A DNA stretch of 64,000 bases from Streptomyces sp. NBC_00457 (GTDB lineage: Bacteria; Actinomycetota; Actinomycetes; Streptomycetales; Streptomycetaceae), in NCBI RefSeq assembly GCF_036014015.1, contig NZ_CP107905.1, positions 3,844,001-3,908,000 on the forward strand. The letters are read 5' to 3'. Shown in pieces: positions 42,988 to 52,372 of the stretch. Numbering within the stretch: position 1 is the stretch's first letter; every line of letters starts with the position of its first letter. The notes beneath the pieces were generated by a model. The model was not told the DNA's origin. It saw nothing but the letters and a program-made list of their open reading frames with translations, and searched no databases. Position numbers and translations under genes: made by a program.

Positions 42988-45900
42988 TGAGCGGTGCTGA
43001 CGAGCAACCGCGTGAACAGCGCAACGAAGGTCAGGGAACCTTTGTAAACGGCAGCCTCCATGGCGGCGTGTGGAATATCTTCGTCAACCACGCGTCTCAG
43101 AATGAGAAGCAGTCCCCTTCTGCCCAAGAGATGCTCGCCCTTGGCTCAGTAGCGGCTCCCTTCGGCAGGCTCCCGGAGGCCGTGCTGGGCCGTGATGGCA
43201 TCCTCACAGCCCTCACGCAGCCCATGGACGATCCGCGTATCCAAGTCCTTTCCGGGATGGGCGGAGTAGGAAAGACCACAGTCGCCCTGAGTGCGGCTGA
43301 GCAGGCCAAGCAGGCTGGAGCCGAGGTCTTCTGGGTCCAGGCCGGATCCGCTGCCGCCGTGGCCGACGGGATGAGACACGCGGCCCTCCTCGCGGGCGCA
43401 CCGGCCGAGCACGTAGCCCACGCCTGGGAAAAGGGCGGACGACCCGCGGCCGACCTGGTCTGGCGCCACCTGGCGAACATGGACCGCCCGTGGCTGTTTG
43501 TCTTCGACGATGCCGACGATCTCGACGTTCTCTCTTGCCCAGGTGCCGCCTTGGCCGACGCTACTGGCTGGGTCAGGCCCCCTGTCGGCAAGTCGTACGG
43601 CGTACTGGTCACCACGCGTGACGGTAACAAGCGGTCTTGGGGCGACAGAATTGCACGATGCCACCAGCTTGATGTCCTGGAGACCAAATTCGCAGGCCAG
43701 GTCCTCCAGGAACTCGCTCCCGAAGCGGGGGACACAGACTCCGCTCGGTCTCTGGCTGACCGGCTGGGCTCCCTACCGCTCGCACTGCATCTGGCGGGCG
43801 CTTACCTAGCGATGGCTCACGAAGATCCATTGGCTGAAGCGCAGACCTTCACCGATTATGTCCGTGTCCTCGACGACTCCCCCCTGTTCCTCGACGACGC
43901 GGCAGAGGGTGTGTACGGGGATCTACGCAGTGAAGAGGAGCGAGCTCGCCGGACCATTGCCGGTACGTGGGAGCTATCCCTCGCCCTCCTGGAACGGCAA
44001 GGCACTGTGCATGCCCGTGGCCTGCTCCAGTTGCTGTCTTGTTTCGCCCCAGCTGCCTCCTTACCCGCATCCCTGCTCAGCCCGTCTACGATTGCTGAAC
44101 TCCGGATGTGGCCAAAGGACCTGGCACCGCGCGCAATCAGAACGGCCCTGAGTGGCCTGCGTAGGTTCGGGCTCATCGGGGTCGACACGCTGCCGAAAGA
44201 ACCCGTTTACCAGATCCATCGACTTGTGGCCGAGGTGTCGGTCGCCCCACTCCTCGCTGAGCCATCGGAGTACCGAGCGGTATGGGACTCAGCAGCCGAT
44301 CTGCTCGTGGCGGCAACCCCGTACCGTGAGAATCCGCGGGATCCGAGTTCGTGGCCGGCCTGGCAGAGCCTCATCCCGCACTGGACGGTCATGATGCGCC
44401 GCCTGCCGCGATGGAGCACTCCTGCCGATGACCGTCTCAACGGCGTGTTGGTCGGCGCCGGGGTCGCCGTGTCATACCTGCACTTCCGGAGCGACTACAC
44501 CACGGCCTGCGCACTGGCCGACGAAGCCTTGGAGCGTGCCGACTCCGCGGAGGCCGCCCCATGGATTGGGCTCAACATCCGCAGACATCGAGCCGTCGCA
44601 ATCGAGATGATGGGCGATCTGAAAACGGCGGAGTCCGAACTCGCTTACATCGTTGAGGAATGCGCCAAGCAGTTCGGCGCAGCCGACTCCACCACGCTGT
44701 CCGTGCGCTACCAACAAGCGCGGGTGACATGTCAGCGCGGAAAGCTCCAGGAGGCGGAACGCGAGTACGACGAGGTGATCCGCCAGGAAACCCGGCTGTT
44801 CGGCGCGACTGCAGCCACCACGCTGCGCACACGCCACGCCCGTGCGATCTGCATCAGAAGCATGGGGCGCCTGGACGAGGCAGCAGACGAGGGAAGGCAG
44901 GTACTGGATGGGCTGCGCGAGGAGTTGGGAGAGAAGCACCCGGATGTTCTCGAGGCTCATCACGAATTCGCCATCTCGCTGCGTGATCAAGGGGAGAACG
45001 AGCGTGCCGAAGAGGTCTTCCGCCAGGTTCTTGAGCTGGAAGAGGAGATCCTCGGGATCGAACATCCCTCCACATTAATTACTCGGGCAAACCTGGCCGG
45101 TACACTCATATTACGGCAGGAGTCCACCGAGGCGGAAACCGAGATCCGGGCCGTGCTGGATGCGCGAACCCGAATCCTGGGCCCCAATCACCCAGAGACG
45201 CTCGACGCACGCCACACCCTGGCCGTATTGCTCACACAGCAAGGGGAACTCGACGCGAATAGCGCTGCGGCCGCCTTCGCCGAATTGACCGATGCACAGA
45301 AGAGACAACTCGTTGATGATCATCCCAACGTGCTGGCAGGTCGCAAGAGTCACGCCGCAGCCCTGCGATCCCTAGGCGAACTGGTCAATTCGGAATCGGA
45401 GTACAGGGCGATTCTTGACGCGTCAACAACATGCCACGGGGAGCATCACCCTGTCACCCTGAATGCCCGCTTCGAATGGGCAAAGTCTCTGGGACACGTT
45501 GGGCGAACAGACGAGGCGGTATCGGAGATGCGAAACGTCCTGGCTCTCCAGGAGGATATACTCGGCAAGTCACACCGGAACGTGGCCAGTGTCCGAGCGT
45601 CGCTTGGTGCCCTCTTACTGCAGCAGGGAAAACTCGCGGAGGCCGAGGGGCAATTGCGGCAGGCCCTGAACGCCCTGCCAGAAGACGACGGTACCCGCCT
45701 CGATGTCCGACACGATCTCCTGGCGGTGCTGTACGCACGCGGCAGGCTGCGGGAGGTCATCCACCAACTGCAGGAGATCGCTGATCAGGAGCGGCAGAGC
45801 TTGGGGCCTGCACACCCCAACACGATCAATGCCCACAACAGTCTCGGGGTCGCACTGAAGGACTTCGGAAGGCTCGACGAGGCTGTTGCCGTCTGTCGCG

Positions 45901-46760
45901 AGGCGCTCAAGGACGCGGCCTCCAAGCACTCGGCCGATCAACCGTTGGTGCTGACATTACGCCACAACCTCGCCGTTGCTGTGCGCATCCAGGGCAATCT
46001 CGATGAAGCGGAGAAGGAACACTCAGCGATCCTGGAGATCCAGGAGCGCAGGCATGGCCCTGAGAATTCCGAGACGCTTTCCACTCGACTCTCTCTCGCT
46101 CGCATCCTAGAAGACAGAGGGGCCGTCGCAGAAGCCGAGTCTACATATCGGGAAATCCTGTCAGTTTGCACCCGTCGCCTGGGACGCAATCACCGGCAGA
46201 CCCTGTCCGTCTGGGGAAACCTAGCCTTCCTGCTAGCCAATCAGGAACGATTCATCGAAGCGGAAACGGAGTACCGAGAAGCGCTCGATGCGTGCCAGGA
46301 GACGCTCGGGGACGACCACCCCAAAACCCTGACGATGAACCACAATTTAGCCATGGTGTTGGGGCACCAAGGGAATTTCACCGAGGCCGTTCCTCGACTC
46401 AGCGACGTCGTAGAGCGTCGGGAACGCACGCTGGGACGTGACCACCCAGAGACGCTGACAACACGTGAGATCCTCGGCGAAGGCTTGAGCCGGGTAGGAA
46501 GGCCAGCAGCAGGCGCCGATCAGTTCAAGGAACTGGCAGAGGGATGGGCACGCATTCGCGGTGAAGACGACGACTCGGTCTGGGACGCACGCTATCGACG
46601 AGCGCAGCTGCTGTGGGAAGCCGACCAACCACGAGCTGCGCAGGACGAGCTGGAAGCTCTGCTGAGCGAAGCCTTGCAAGCCAGAGCGGATGGAGATCCC
46701 CGTATCACCACCCTTCAACGGGTGCTGATGGCCGTACGCGCCGACGACGGCAATTCTTAG
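42987..46760 (+). CDS. NB-ARC/TPR STAND NTPase with N-terminal amyloid-like motif
   Basis: The 1257-aa protein opens with the shared motif (residues 13-32, from NEGQGTFVNG). An NB-ARC NTPase follows, with P-loop GMGGVGKTT at 90-98, Walker B WLFVFDDADD near 173 and a GLPL-like GSLPLALHLAG. From about residue 480 to the end there are roughly 18 TPR units with regularly spaced GP/HP-x-T motifs, a likely sensor for a protein or phage ligand. The domain order is that of bacterial NLR-like proteins. ATG 42987 overlaps the previous stop (TGATG); a GTG at 42984 is the alternative. Confidence 0.85.
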   Translation: MSGADEQPREQRNEGQGTFVNGSLHGGVWNIFVNHASQNEKQSPSAQEMLALGSVAAPFGRLPEAVLGRDGILTALTQPMDDPRIQVLSGMGGVGKTTVALSAAEQAKQAGAEVFWVQAGSAAAVADGMRHAALLAGAPAEHVAHAWEKGGRPAADLVWRHLANMDRPWLFVFDDADDLDVLSCPGAALADATGWVRPPVGKSYGVLVTTRDGNKRSWGDRIARCHQLDVLETKFAGQVLQELAPEAGDTDSARSLADRLGSLPLALHLAGAYLAMAHEDPLAEAQTFTDYVRVLDDSPLFLDDAAEGVYGDLRSEEERARRTIAGTWELSLALLERQGTVHARGLLQLLSCFAPAASLPASLLSPSTIAELRMWPKDLAPRAIRTALSGLRRFGLIGVDTLPKEPVYQIHRLVAEVSVAPLLAEPSEYRAVWDSAADLLVAATPYRENPRDPSSWPAWQSLIPHWTVMMRRLPRWSTPADDRLNGVLVGAGVAVSYLHFRSDYTTACALADEALERADSAEAAPWIGLNIRRHRAVAIEMMGDLKTAESELAYIVEECAKQFGAADSTTLSVRYQQARVTCQRGKLQEAEREYDEVIRQETRLFGATAATTLRTRHARAICIRSMGRLDEAADEGRQVLDGLREELGEKHPDVLEAHHEFAISLRDQGENERAEEVFRQVLELEEEILGIEHPSTLITRANLAGTLILRQESTEAETEIRAVLDARTRILGPNHPETLDARHTLAVLLTQQGELDANSAAAAFAELTDAQKRQLVDDHPNVLAGRKSHAAALRSLGELVNSESEYRAILDASTTCHGEHHPVTLNARFEWAKSLGHVGRTDEAVSEMRNVLALQEDILGKSHRNVASVRASLGALLLQQGKLAEAEGQLRQALNALPEDDGTRLDVRHDLLAVLYARGRLREVIHQLQEIADQERQSLGPAHPNTINAHNSLGVALKDFGRLDEAVAVCREALKDAASKHSADQPLVLTLRHNLAVAVRIQGNLDEAEKEHSAILEIQERRHGPENSETLSTRLSLARILEDRGAVAEAESTYREILSVCTRRLGRNHRQTLSVWGNLAFLLANQERFIEAETEYREALDACQETLGDDHPKTLTMNHNLAMVLGHQGNFTEAVPRLSDVVERRERTLGRDHPETLTTREILGEGLSRVGRPAAGADQFKELAEGWARIRGEDDDSVWDARYRRAQLLWEADQPRAAQDELEALLSEALQARADGDPRITTLQRVLMAVRADDGNS

Positions 46761-46966
46761 CATCGCCCGCATACACAATCGGCTTGGATCATTCCACCTC
46801 AGCAAGCGAAGCACCGAGGCTGTGATAGCGAGAGGCGCGGCAGTCCGCATACAGTCCGCAAGACACCCGATCAAGACCGTCGCACCCCATCGCTACCAAT
46901 CGCCAAAAGGCCAGGTCAGCGCCCGACAGGAAAGATCCCACAGATCACTGACCCGGCCCATTACTA
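46761..46966. other. Right end of the island, no gene seen
   Basis: Between the STAND gene and attR no supported gene was found. A short direct repeat CAGTCCGCA occurs twice around 46840-46860, and the composition is more AT-rich than the backbone. Accessory recombinase-binding sites could lie here. Confidence 0.4.
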
Positions 46967-46985
46967 GGAGACCAAGAAGGCCTGA
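46967..46985 (+). other. attR-like site: duplicate of the sodN 3' end
   Basis: GGAGACCAAGAAGGCCTGA repeats the last 19 bp of sodN with one difference and the same frame (Glu-Thr-Lys-Lys-Ala-stop). The sequence that follows contains a terminator-like hairpin, as expected for the native downstream region of sodN. The distance to attL is 13.06 kb. Confidence 0.8.
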
Positions 46986-47075
46986 CGTCAAGTCAGCCTC
47001 CATGACCGGCGATCGGTGCACCATCGCAGGTCAACGGGCGTACCCAAGGGCCCGGTCGGTTCGCCGGCCGGGCTC
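46982..47075 (+). repeat. Probable native sodN 3' untranslated region and terminator
   Basis: This segment aligns with 35661-35760, beginning CTGACGTCAAGTC and ending in the stem GGGCCCGGTCGG/TTCG/CCGGCCGGGCTC (47048-47075), which pairs with two G-U wobbles. It lies immediately beyond attR, so it was probably adjacent to sodN before the island inserted. Confidence 0.7.
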
Positions 47076-47118
47076 TCGCGCGTCGCGAGCCAGTTCGCGG
47101 GCGCCGCTTGACGTGCCG

Positions 47119-47922
47119 TCACCGCAGCACAAGCAGCACCGCCAACGCGATGAGCAGCGAGTCGATCCGGTCCAGCAGGCCCCCGGAGCCGGCCAGCCAC
47201 TGGCCCGCGTCCTTCGTCTGCGCGCCCCTCTTGACCATGGACTCGAGAAGGTCGCCGGCGGGGCCGCCGACCGCCACCGCGATCGCCATCGGCCAGCTCA
47301 GTGCCGACAGGACGGCGAGCGTGCCGAGGCCGGCTGTGGCGCCGGCGAGTGTTCCGCTCCAGCGTTTGGCCGGGGACAGAGGGGACAGTCGCGGCCCGCC
47401 CAGGCGTTGGCCGGCGAAGTAGGCCACGATGTCGGCGACCGAGACCGCCACGAACAGCGCCAACCCGCTTGCCCCGAGCGGTACCAGCGTGGCGAGCACA
47501 CTCAGCCAGGCCAGTCCGAGCAGACCGGCGCAGAGGCGGCGCAGGCCGTGGTCGGCGTCGCCGGCCAGCAGGGGCACCGCGGCCACCGCGAGCGCTCCGA
47601 TCGCGAAGGCCCGCAGCACCTCGCCGGGTGCCAGCCACGCGGCCAGCACCACGCCGGTGACCGCGGCGGCCAGTACCGCCCGGTCGACCCAGGCCAGCCG
47701 CATCAGCCCGCCGAACTCCAGCACTCCGATCACGCCCACCACGATGGCGATCGCCGCGGTGCCCGGGTGGCCCAGCCAGAACGCACCGGTGACCAGCGGC
47801 ACTCCGACCGCCCAGGCGCACCACCGGATCAGCAGCTCGCGACGCCGGGACACCGCCACCCCGATACCGCCGAGCACCAACGCCCCACCGAGGAAGGGCG
47901 CCAGTGAGGCCACGGTGATCAT
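47119..47922 (-). CDS. CdsA-like phosphatidate cytidylyltransferase-family protein
   Basis: The 267-aa protein is almost entirely hydrophobic, with about eight membrane segments. The C-terminus carries the CTP-transferase signature SMVKRGAQTKDAG, then GSGGLLDRIDS; the family usually has GHGG, so the histidine is Ser here. It would transfer CMP to a phospholipid or polyprenol-phosphate-like acceptor. Its ATG overlaps the stop of the upstream GNAT-aminotransferase gene. It is a second, context-specific member rather than an obvious housekeeping CdsA. Confidence 0.85.
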   Translation of the reverse strand: MITVASLAPFLGGALVLGGIGVAVSRRRELLIRWCAWAVGVPLVTGAFWLGHPGTAAIAIVVGVIGVLEFGGLMRLAWVDRAVLAAAVTGVVLAAWLAPGEVLRAFAIGALAVAAVPLLAGDADHGLRRLCAGLLGLAWLSVLATLVPLGASGLALFVAVSVADIVAYFAGQRLGGPRLSPLSPAKRWSGTLAGATAGLGTLAVLSALSWPMAIAVAVGGPAGDLLESMVKRGAQTKDAGQWLAGSGGLLDRIDSLLIALAVLLVLR

Positions 47923-49748
47923 CGAGCGGGGCCGGTGGCCAGAGGAGCGGAGACCGAGGCGCGTTCCGACTGTGGCGCATCCAGCGCGGACCGCCCCAGC
48001 CGTAGCGCATCCCGCGAGGCCCGCCCCGGCCGCAGCGCATCCCGCGCCGCCTCAAAAGCCGCCACGATGCGCGCGTTCTCCGCCGTGTCCCTGACCGCGA
48101 TCCGGACGGTACGTCCCTCGTACCGTGGGGACAGCGGCGACAGATCGCGTACGTACACGTCGTGGCGCCGGCATTCGCTCACCACTTCCGCCGCGCTCGG
48201 CCCACCGGTCGGCAGGGTCACGGTGAGGAAATTGGCCACGGCTTCCTCGACCACCGCCTCCTCGTCCAACCCGGCCAGGTCGGCGGCCAGTTGCCGTCGG
48301 AGCGCGTGGGTGCGGAGCCAGCGGTCGCTGTAGTACGCCGGGTCGCGCAGGGCGGCGACCGCGGCCAGCTGGGCCGGGAGGCTGACCGGCCAAGGCGGCG
48401 TCCATCGTCGTAGCCGCGCCGTGGTGGTCGGCTCGGCCACCAGGTACGCGGCCCGCATGCCGGACAGCGCGTACATCTTGGACAGTGATGTGCAGACCAC
48501 CACGCGCGGGTCCACCGCCGCGAGGTCGGCGAGCGACTCGGTCAGGCCGACGTAGCCCAGGTATGCCTCGTCGATCCACCAGCGGGTCCGGGCCGGTGCG
48601 GCGGCGATCAGTGAGCGCAGCTCCGCGGCGGGCGCGTGGCGGCCGGTCGGGTTATTCGGGTTGACCACGACCACGAGGTCGTAGCGGCCGGAGGCGACGG
48701 CGGCGGACAGCCGGTCCGGATCGATGCGCCAGCCGTCCTCGCGGCGCAACCGGAACCGGTCCACCCGGCAGCCGATCACCCGCTCCGTGACGTGGGCGTA
48801 TTCGCCGTAGCCCGGGTCCATCAGCAGCACCCTGCTCTCGGGGGTCAGCCACTGGCCGAACGCCCGGAAGATCAGGTCGGACGAACCGGCGCCGACCGCG
48901 AGCGTCTCCGTCGGCAGGCCCCGGGCCGAGGCGATCTCCGCCACCAGGCCCTCGGCTCCGGTGGGTGGGGAGGTCCGGGCGAACCAGGCCGGGTCTTCCG
49001 CCAGCGCCGCCCGCACGCCGGGGGCCGGTGGGAACCAGGCGTCCAGCACGTCGGCCGCGACCACTTGATGACGCCGGTGCAGGCTGCGGAAGTCCGTGCC
49101 GATGGCGGTGAACGAGGCCCCGCCGTGTTCGCAGCCGTCCGGCCGGGGTGCGAAGGGCACGTCCAGCCGCCAGTCCACGGTGGACCGCAGGCGCTCCAGC
49201 GTGGTGCGGTAACGGTCCCGGGCGACCTTCGTCAGCTCGGTCACGCTGCCGGTCAGCACCTCGAAGGTCAACGCCCCGCTGTGGACCGTACGGCCGACCG
49301 GGCGCAGGCCCACCGCCCGGTACATGTCGAGCAGTTCCGTACGTCCCATCGCCACCACATGGCGACCGCCCCGGGCGGCGATCCAGCGGAGGGCCGCGTA
49401 CATCAGCAGGGCCGCCGCCGAGGTGGACCGCCGGTGCGGTTCGACGGTGAGGATGCGGACCTCGAACGGGTCGCCGTCGCTCAGCAGCGGCAGCTCGTCG
49501 CGGGTCAGGTACTTGTCCAGCGCGTACCGCCCCAGCCAGGGCGGAGTCAGGCTGACGAAGCCGATACGGGCCGCGCCGCGCGCCGCGACCAGGTAGACGT
49601 TGTCGCCGTCCAGCCCGTCGCGCAGCCGCCCGGACGGATCCGGCGCGTGCTGGCCCAACTCCCGTGCGTAGACCCGGTGACGGAGTTCATGAATCCACTC
49701 CAGATCCTCCGGGGTGGCAGCGCGCAGTTGTACCAGGTCACGGCCCAT
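47919..49748 (-). CDS. GNAT acetyltransferase-PLP aminotransferase fusion
   Basis: The 609-aa protein joins a GNAT-like N-terminal domain (residues 1-195; VRILTVEPHRRSTSAAALL) to a fold-type I PLP aminotransferase of the histidinol-phosphate group (about 225-575). The PLP region is visible in VVVNPNNPTGRH, RWWIDEAYLGY and SLSKMYALSGMRAAY, with the Schiff-base Lys in SLSK. A repetitive Arg/Ala/Ser tail of about 30 residues ends it. ATG 49748 has a GAGAGG site. It overlaps the CdsA-like gene by four bases, so the amine and acyl products may feed a lipid-like or CMP-activated metabolite. The pathway is unknown. Confidence 0.85.
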   Translation of the reverse strand: MGRDLVQLRAATPEDLEWIHELRHRVYARELGQHAPDPSGRLRDGLDGDNVYLVAARGAARIGFVSLTPPWLGRYALDKYLTRDELPLLSDGDPFEVRILTVEPHRRSTSAAALLMYAALRWIAARGGRHVVAMGRTELLDMYRAVGLRPVGRTVHSGALTFEVLTGSVTELTKVARDRYRTTLERLRSTVDWRLDVPFAPRPDGCEHGGASFTAIGTDFRSLHRRHQVVAADVLDAWFPPAPGVRAALAEDPAWFARTSPPTGAEGLVAEIASARGLPTETLAVGAGSSDLIFRAFGQWLTPESRVLLMDPGYGEYAHVTERVIGCRVDRFRLRREDGWRIDPDRLSAAVASGRYDLVVVVNPNNPTGRHAPAAELRSLIAAAPARTRWWIDEAYLGYVGLTESLADLAAVDPRVVVCTSLSKMYALSGMRAAYLVAEPTTTARLRRWTPPWPVSLPAQLAAVAALRDPAYYSDRWLRTHALRRQLAADLAGLDEEAVVEEAVANFLTVTLPTGGPSAAEVVSECRRHDVYVRDLSPLSPRYEGRTVRIAVRDTAENARIVAAFEAARDALRPGRASRDALRLGRSALDAPQSERASVSAPLATGPAR

Positions 49749-49861
49749 AAGCACCTCTCTCGACACGGGGAGCACGCACATAGTGCGGAGTGCGGAGCGG
49801 GCGAGCCAGGGCACAGCGACGCAACCGACTTGAGTACGCGTACTCAGGCGCCGTACGGAAA

Positions 49862-49889
49862 GGGCCCGGTCGGTTGTCCGACCGGGCCC
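49862..49889. terminator. Terminator of ppk2, same sequence as the sodN-type hairpin
   Basis: GGGCCCGGTCGG and CCGACCGGGCCC form a perfect 12-bp stem with a TTGT loop, 20 bp after the ppk2 stop. The arms are identical to those of the hairpin at 35729-35756 and close to the one at 47048-47075. Confidence 0.8.
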
Positions 49890-49908
49890 CTCACCGTGAT
49901 GGCGCGGA

Positions 49909-50796
49909 TCACCGCTCCGTGTCGTCCTCCCCCGCTTCCAGCAGGTTCGCCGCCGCGCCCACGATGCGCGGGTCCGGCGTGCCGACGATTTCGTGGTCCT
50001 TGTCGGTGTAGTCGAAGCGGGCCAGCACGCTGCGCATGGCCTCGACGCGGGCGCGCTTCTTGTCGTTGGACTTCACCACCGTCCAGGGCGCCTGTTCGGT
50101 GTCCGTCTCGCGGAACATGGCGACCTTGGCGGCGGTGTAGTCGTCCCAGCGGTCCAGGGAGGCCAGGTCCATCGGGCTGAGTTTCCACTGCCGTACGGGG
50201 TCGACCTGGCGGATGGTGAAGCGGGTGATCTGTTCCTTCTGCGAGACGGAGAACCAGAACTTGATCAGGTCGACGCCGTCGTCGACCAGCATCCGCTCGA
50301 ACAGCGGGGCCTGGCGCATGAAGCGCCAGTACTCGTCGTCCGAGCAGAAGCCCATCACCCGTTCCACACCGGCCCGGTTGTACCAGGAGCGGTCGAACAG
50401 GACTATCTCGCCCGCGGTCGGCAGGTGTTCGACGTAGCGCTGGAAGTACCACTGCCCGCGCTCGCGCTCCGTGGGCTTCACCAGCGCCACGACCCGTGCG
50501 CCGCGCGGATTGAGGTGCTCCGTGAAGCGCTTGATCGTCCCGCCCTTGCCGGCCGCGTCCCGCCCCTCGAAGACGATGACGAGCCGGCGGCCGGTCTCCT
50601 TGATCCAGCGCTGCAGCTTCAGCAGTTCGATCTGCTGGAGCCGCTTGTGCCAGTCGTACTCCTTGCGCTCCATGCGCTGGGCGTACGGGTAGTTCTCCCG
50701 CCAGGTCTCGACCGGGTTTCCGTCCGGCTTGATCAGAACAGGCTCGTCGAGGTCGGTGTAGTCGACCGTCAGTCCTGACAGCAGTGGCGTGGTCAT
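49909..50796 (-). CDS. ppk2: Polyphosphate kinase 2 (PPK2 family)
   Basis: The 295-aa protein has Walker A FEGRDAAGKGGTIKRF, the lid-region RERGQWYFQRYVEHLP and Walker B VLFDRSWYNRAGVERVMG, diagnostic of single-domain PPK2. The enzyme uses polyphosphate to phosphorylate nucleoside mono- or diphosphates; the class cannot be decided safely by eye. It sits beside a phosphate transporter gene set, consistent with a role in phosphate storage and use. Confidence 0.94.
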   Translation of the reverse strand: MTTPLLSGLTVDYTDLDEPVLIKPDGNPVETWRENYPYAQRMERKEYDWHKRLQQIELLKLQRWIKETGRRLVIVFEGRDAAGKGGTIKRFTEHLNPRGARVVALVKPTERERGQWYFQRYVEHLPTAGEIVLFDRSWYNRAGVERVMGFCSDDEYWRFMRQAPLFERMLVDDGVDLIKFWFSVSQKEQITRFTIRQVDPVRQWKLSPMDLASLDRWDDYTAAKVAMFRETDTEQAPWTVVKSNDKKRARVEAMRSVLARFDYTDKDHEIVGTPDPRIVGAAANLLEAGEDDTER

Positions 50797-50823
50797 CCTG
50801 TCGCCCTCCCCGGCTTCAGTGCT

Positions 50824-51057
50824 TCAGTGGAATCGCGGCACGATCAGATGGATGCCGTACGCGACGACGGCCGCGCAGGCGAGAAAACAGAGTCCGGCCT
50901 GGGCGAGGCCGAGCGCATGGGTACCCCCGTCAGTCTCCCTCGCCCCCTCGACGCGGGCGAGCCCGAGTACACCGAGGGCGAAGACGACCACCACGGCCAC
51001 GGTGACGCCGAGGCTCACCGCGGCGACCTGACCGAGGGCGCTCCAGTCCAGCTCCAT
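50824..51057 (-). CDS. Small membrane protein linked to the phosphate transporter
   Basis: The 77-aa protein has two membrane helices (about residues 11-33 and 50-72) joined by a short charged loop. It follows the PiT gene by 16 bp and has a GGGGGAG site before ATG 51057, so it is probably cotranscribed and may be an accessory subunit. The family is not recognised beyond this frequent pairing in Streptomyces. Confidence 0.75.
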   Translation of the reverse strand: MELDWSALGQVAAVSLGVTVAVVVVFALGVLGLARVEGARETDGGTHALGLAQAGLCFLACAAVVAYGIHLIVPRFH

Positions 51058-51073
51058 GTCCAACTCCCCCTGC

Positions 51074-52225
<1,152 letters not shown>

Positions 52226-52372
52226 GGTGCGAGCAAAGCAAGCGCTTCCCAATACCCGGCGAACTGGAGGCAAAGGCTCCGTCCGGGTCGCATTTAGCAT
52301 CCGCAAATTCCAGCGCCGGACGTCCGGGAGAACGGACGGAGCGGCTACGGCCCGCCGTCCTACGATCACCCC

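Noticed and set aside
33929..46966. Island integrated at a tRNA gene
   Set aside because: No tRNA-like cloverleaf is present at either end; the duplicated sequence is the coding end of sodN.
52226..52372. PhoP box upstream of the phosphate transporter
   Set aside because: Only one GTTCGCCGGG-like unit is seen; a functional box needs at least two 11-bp direct repeats, which I could not find.
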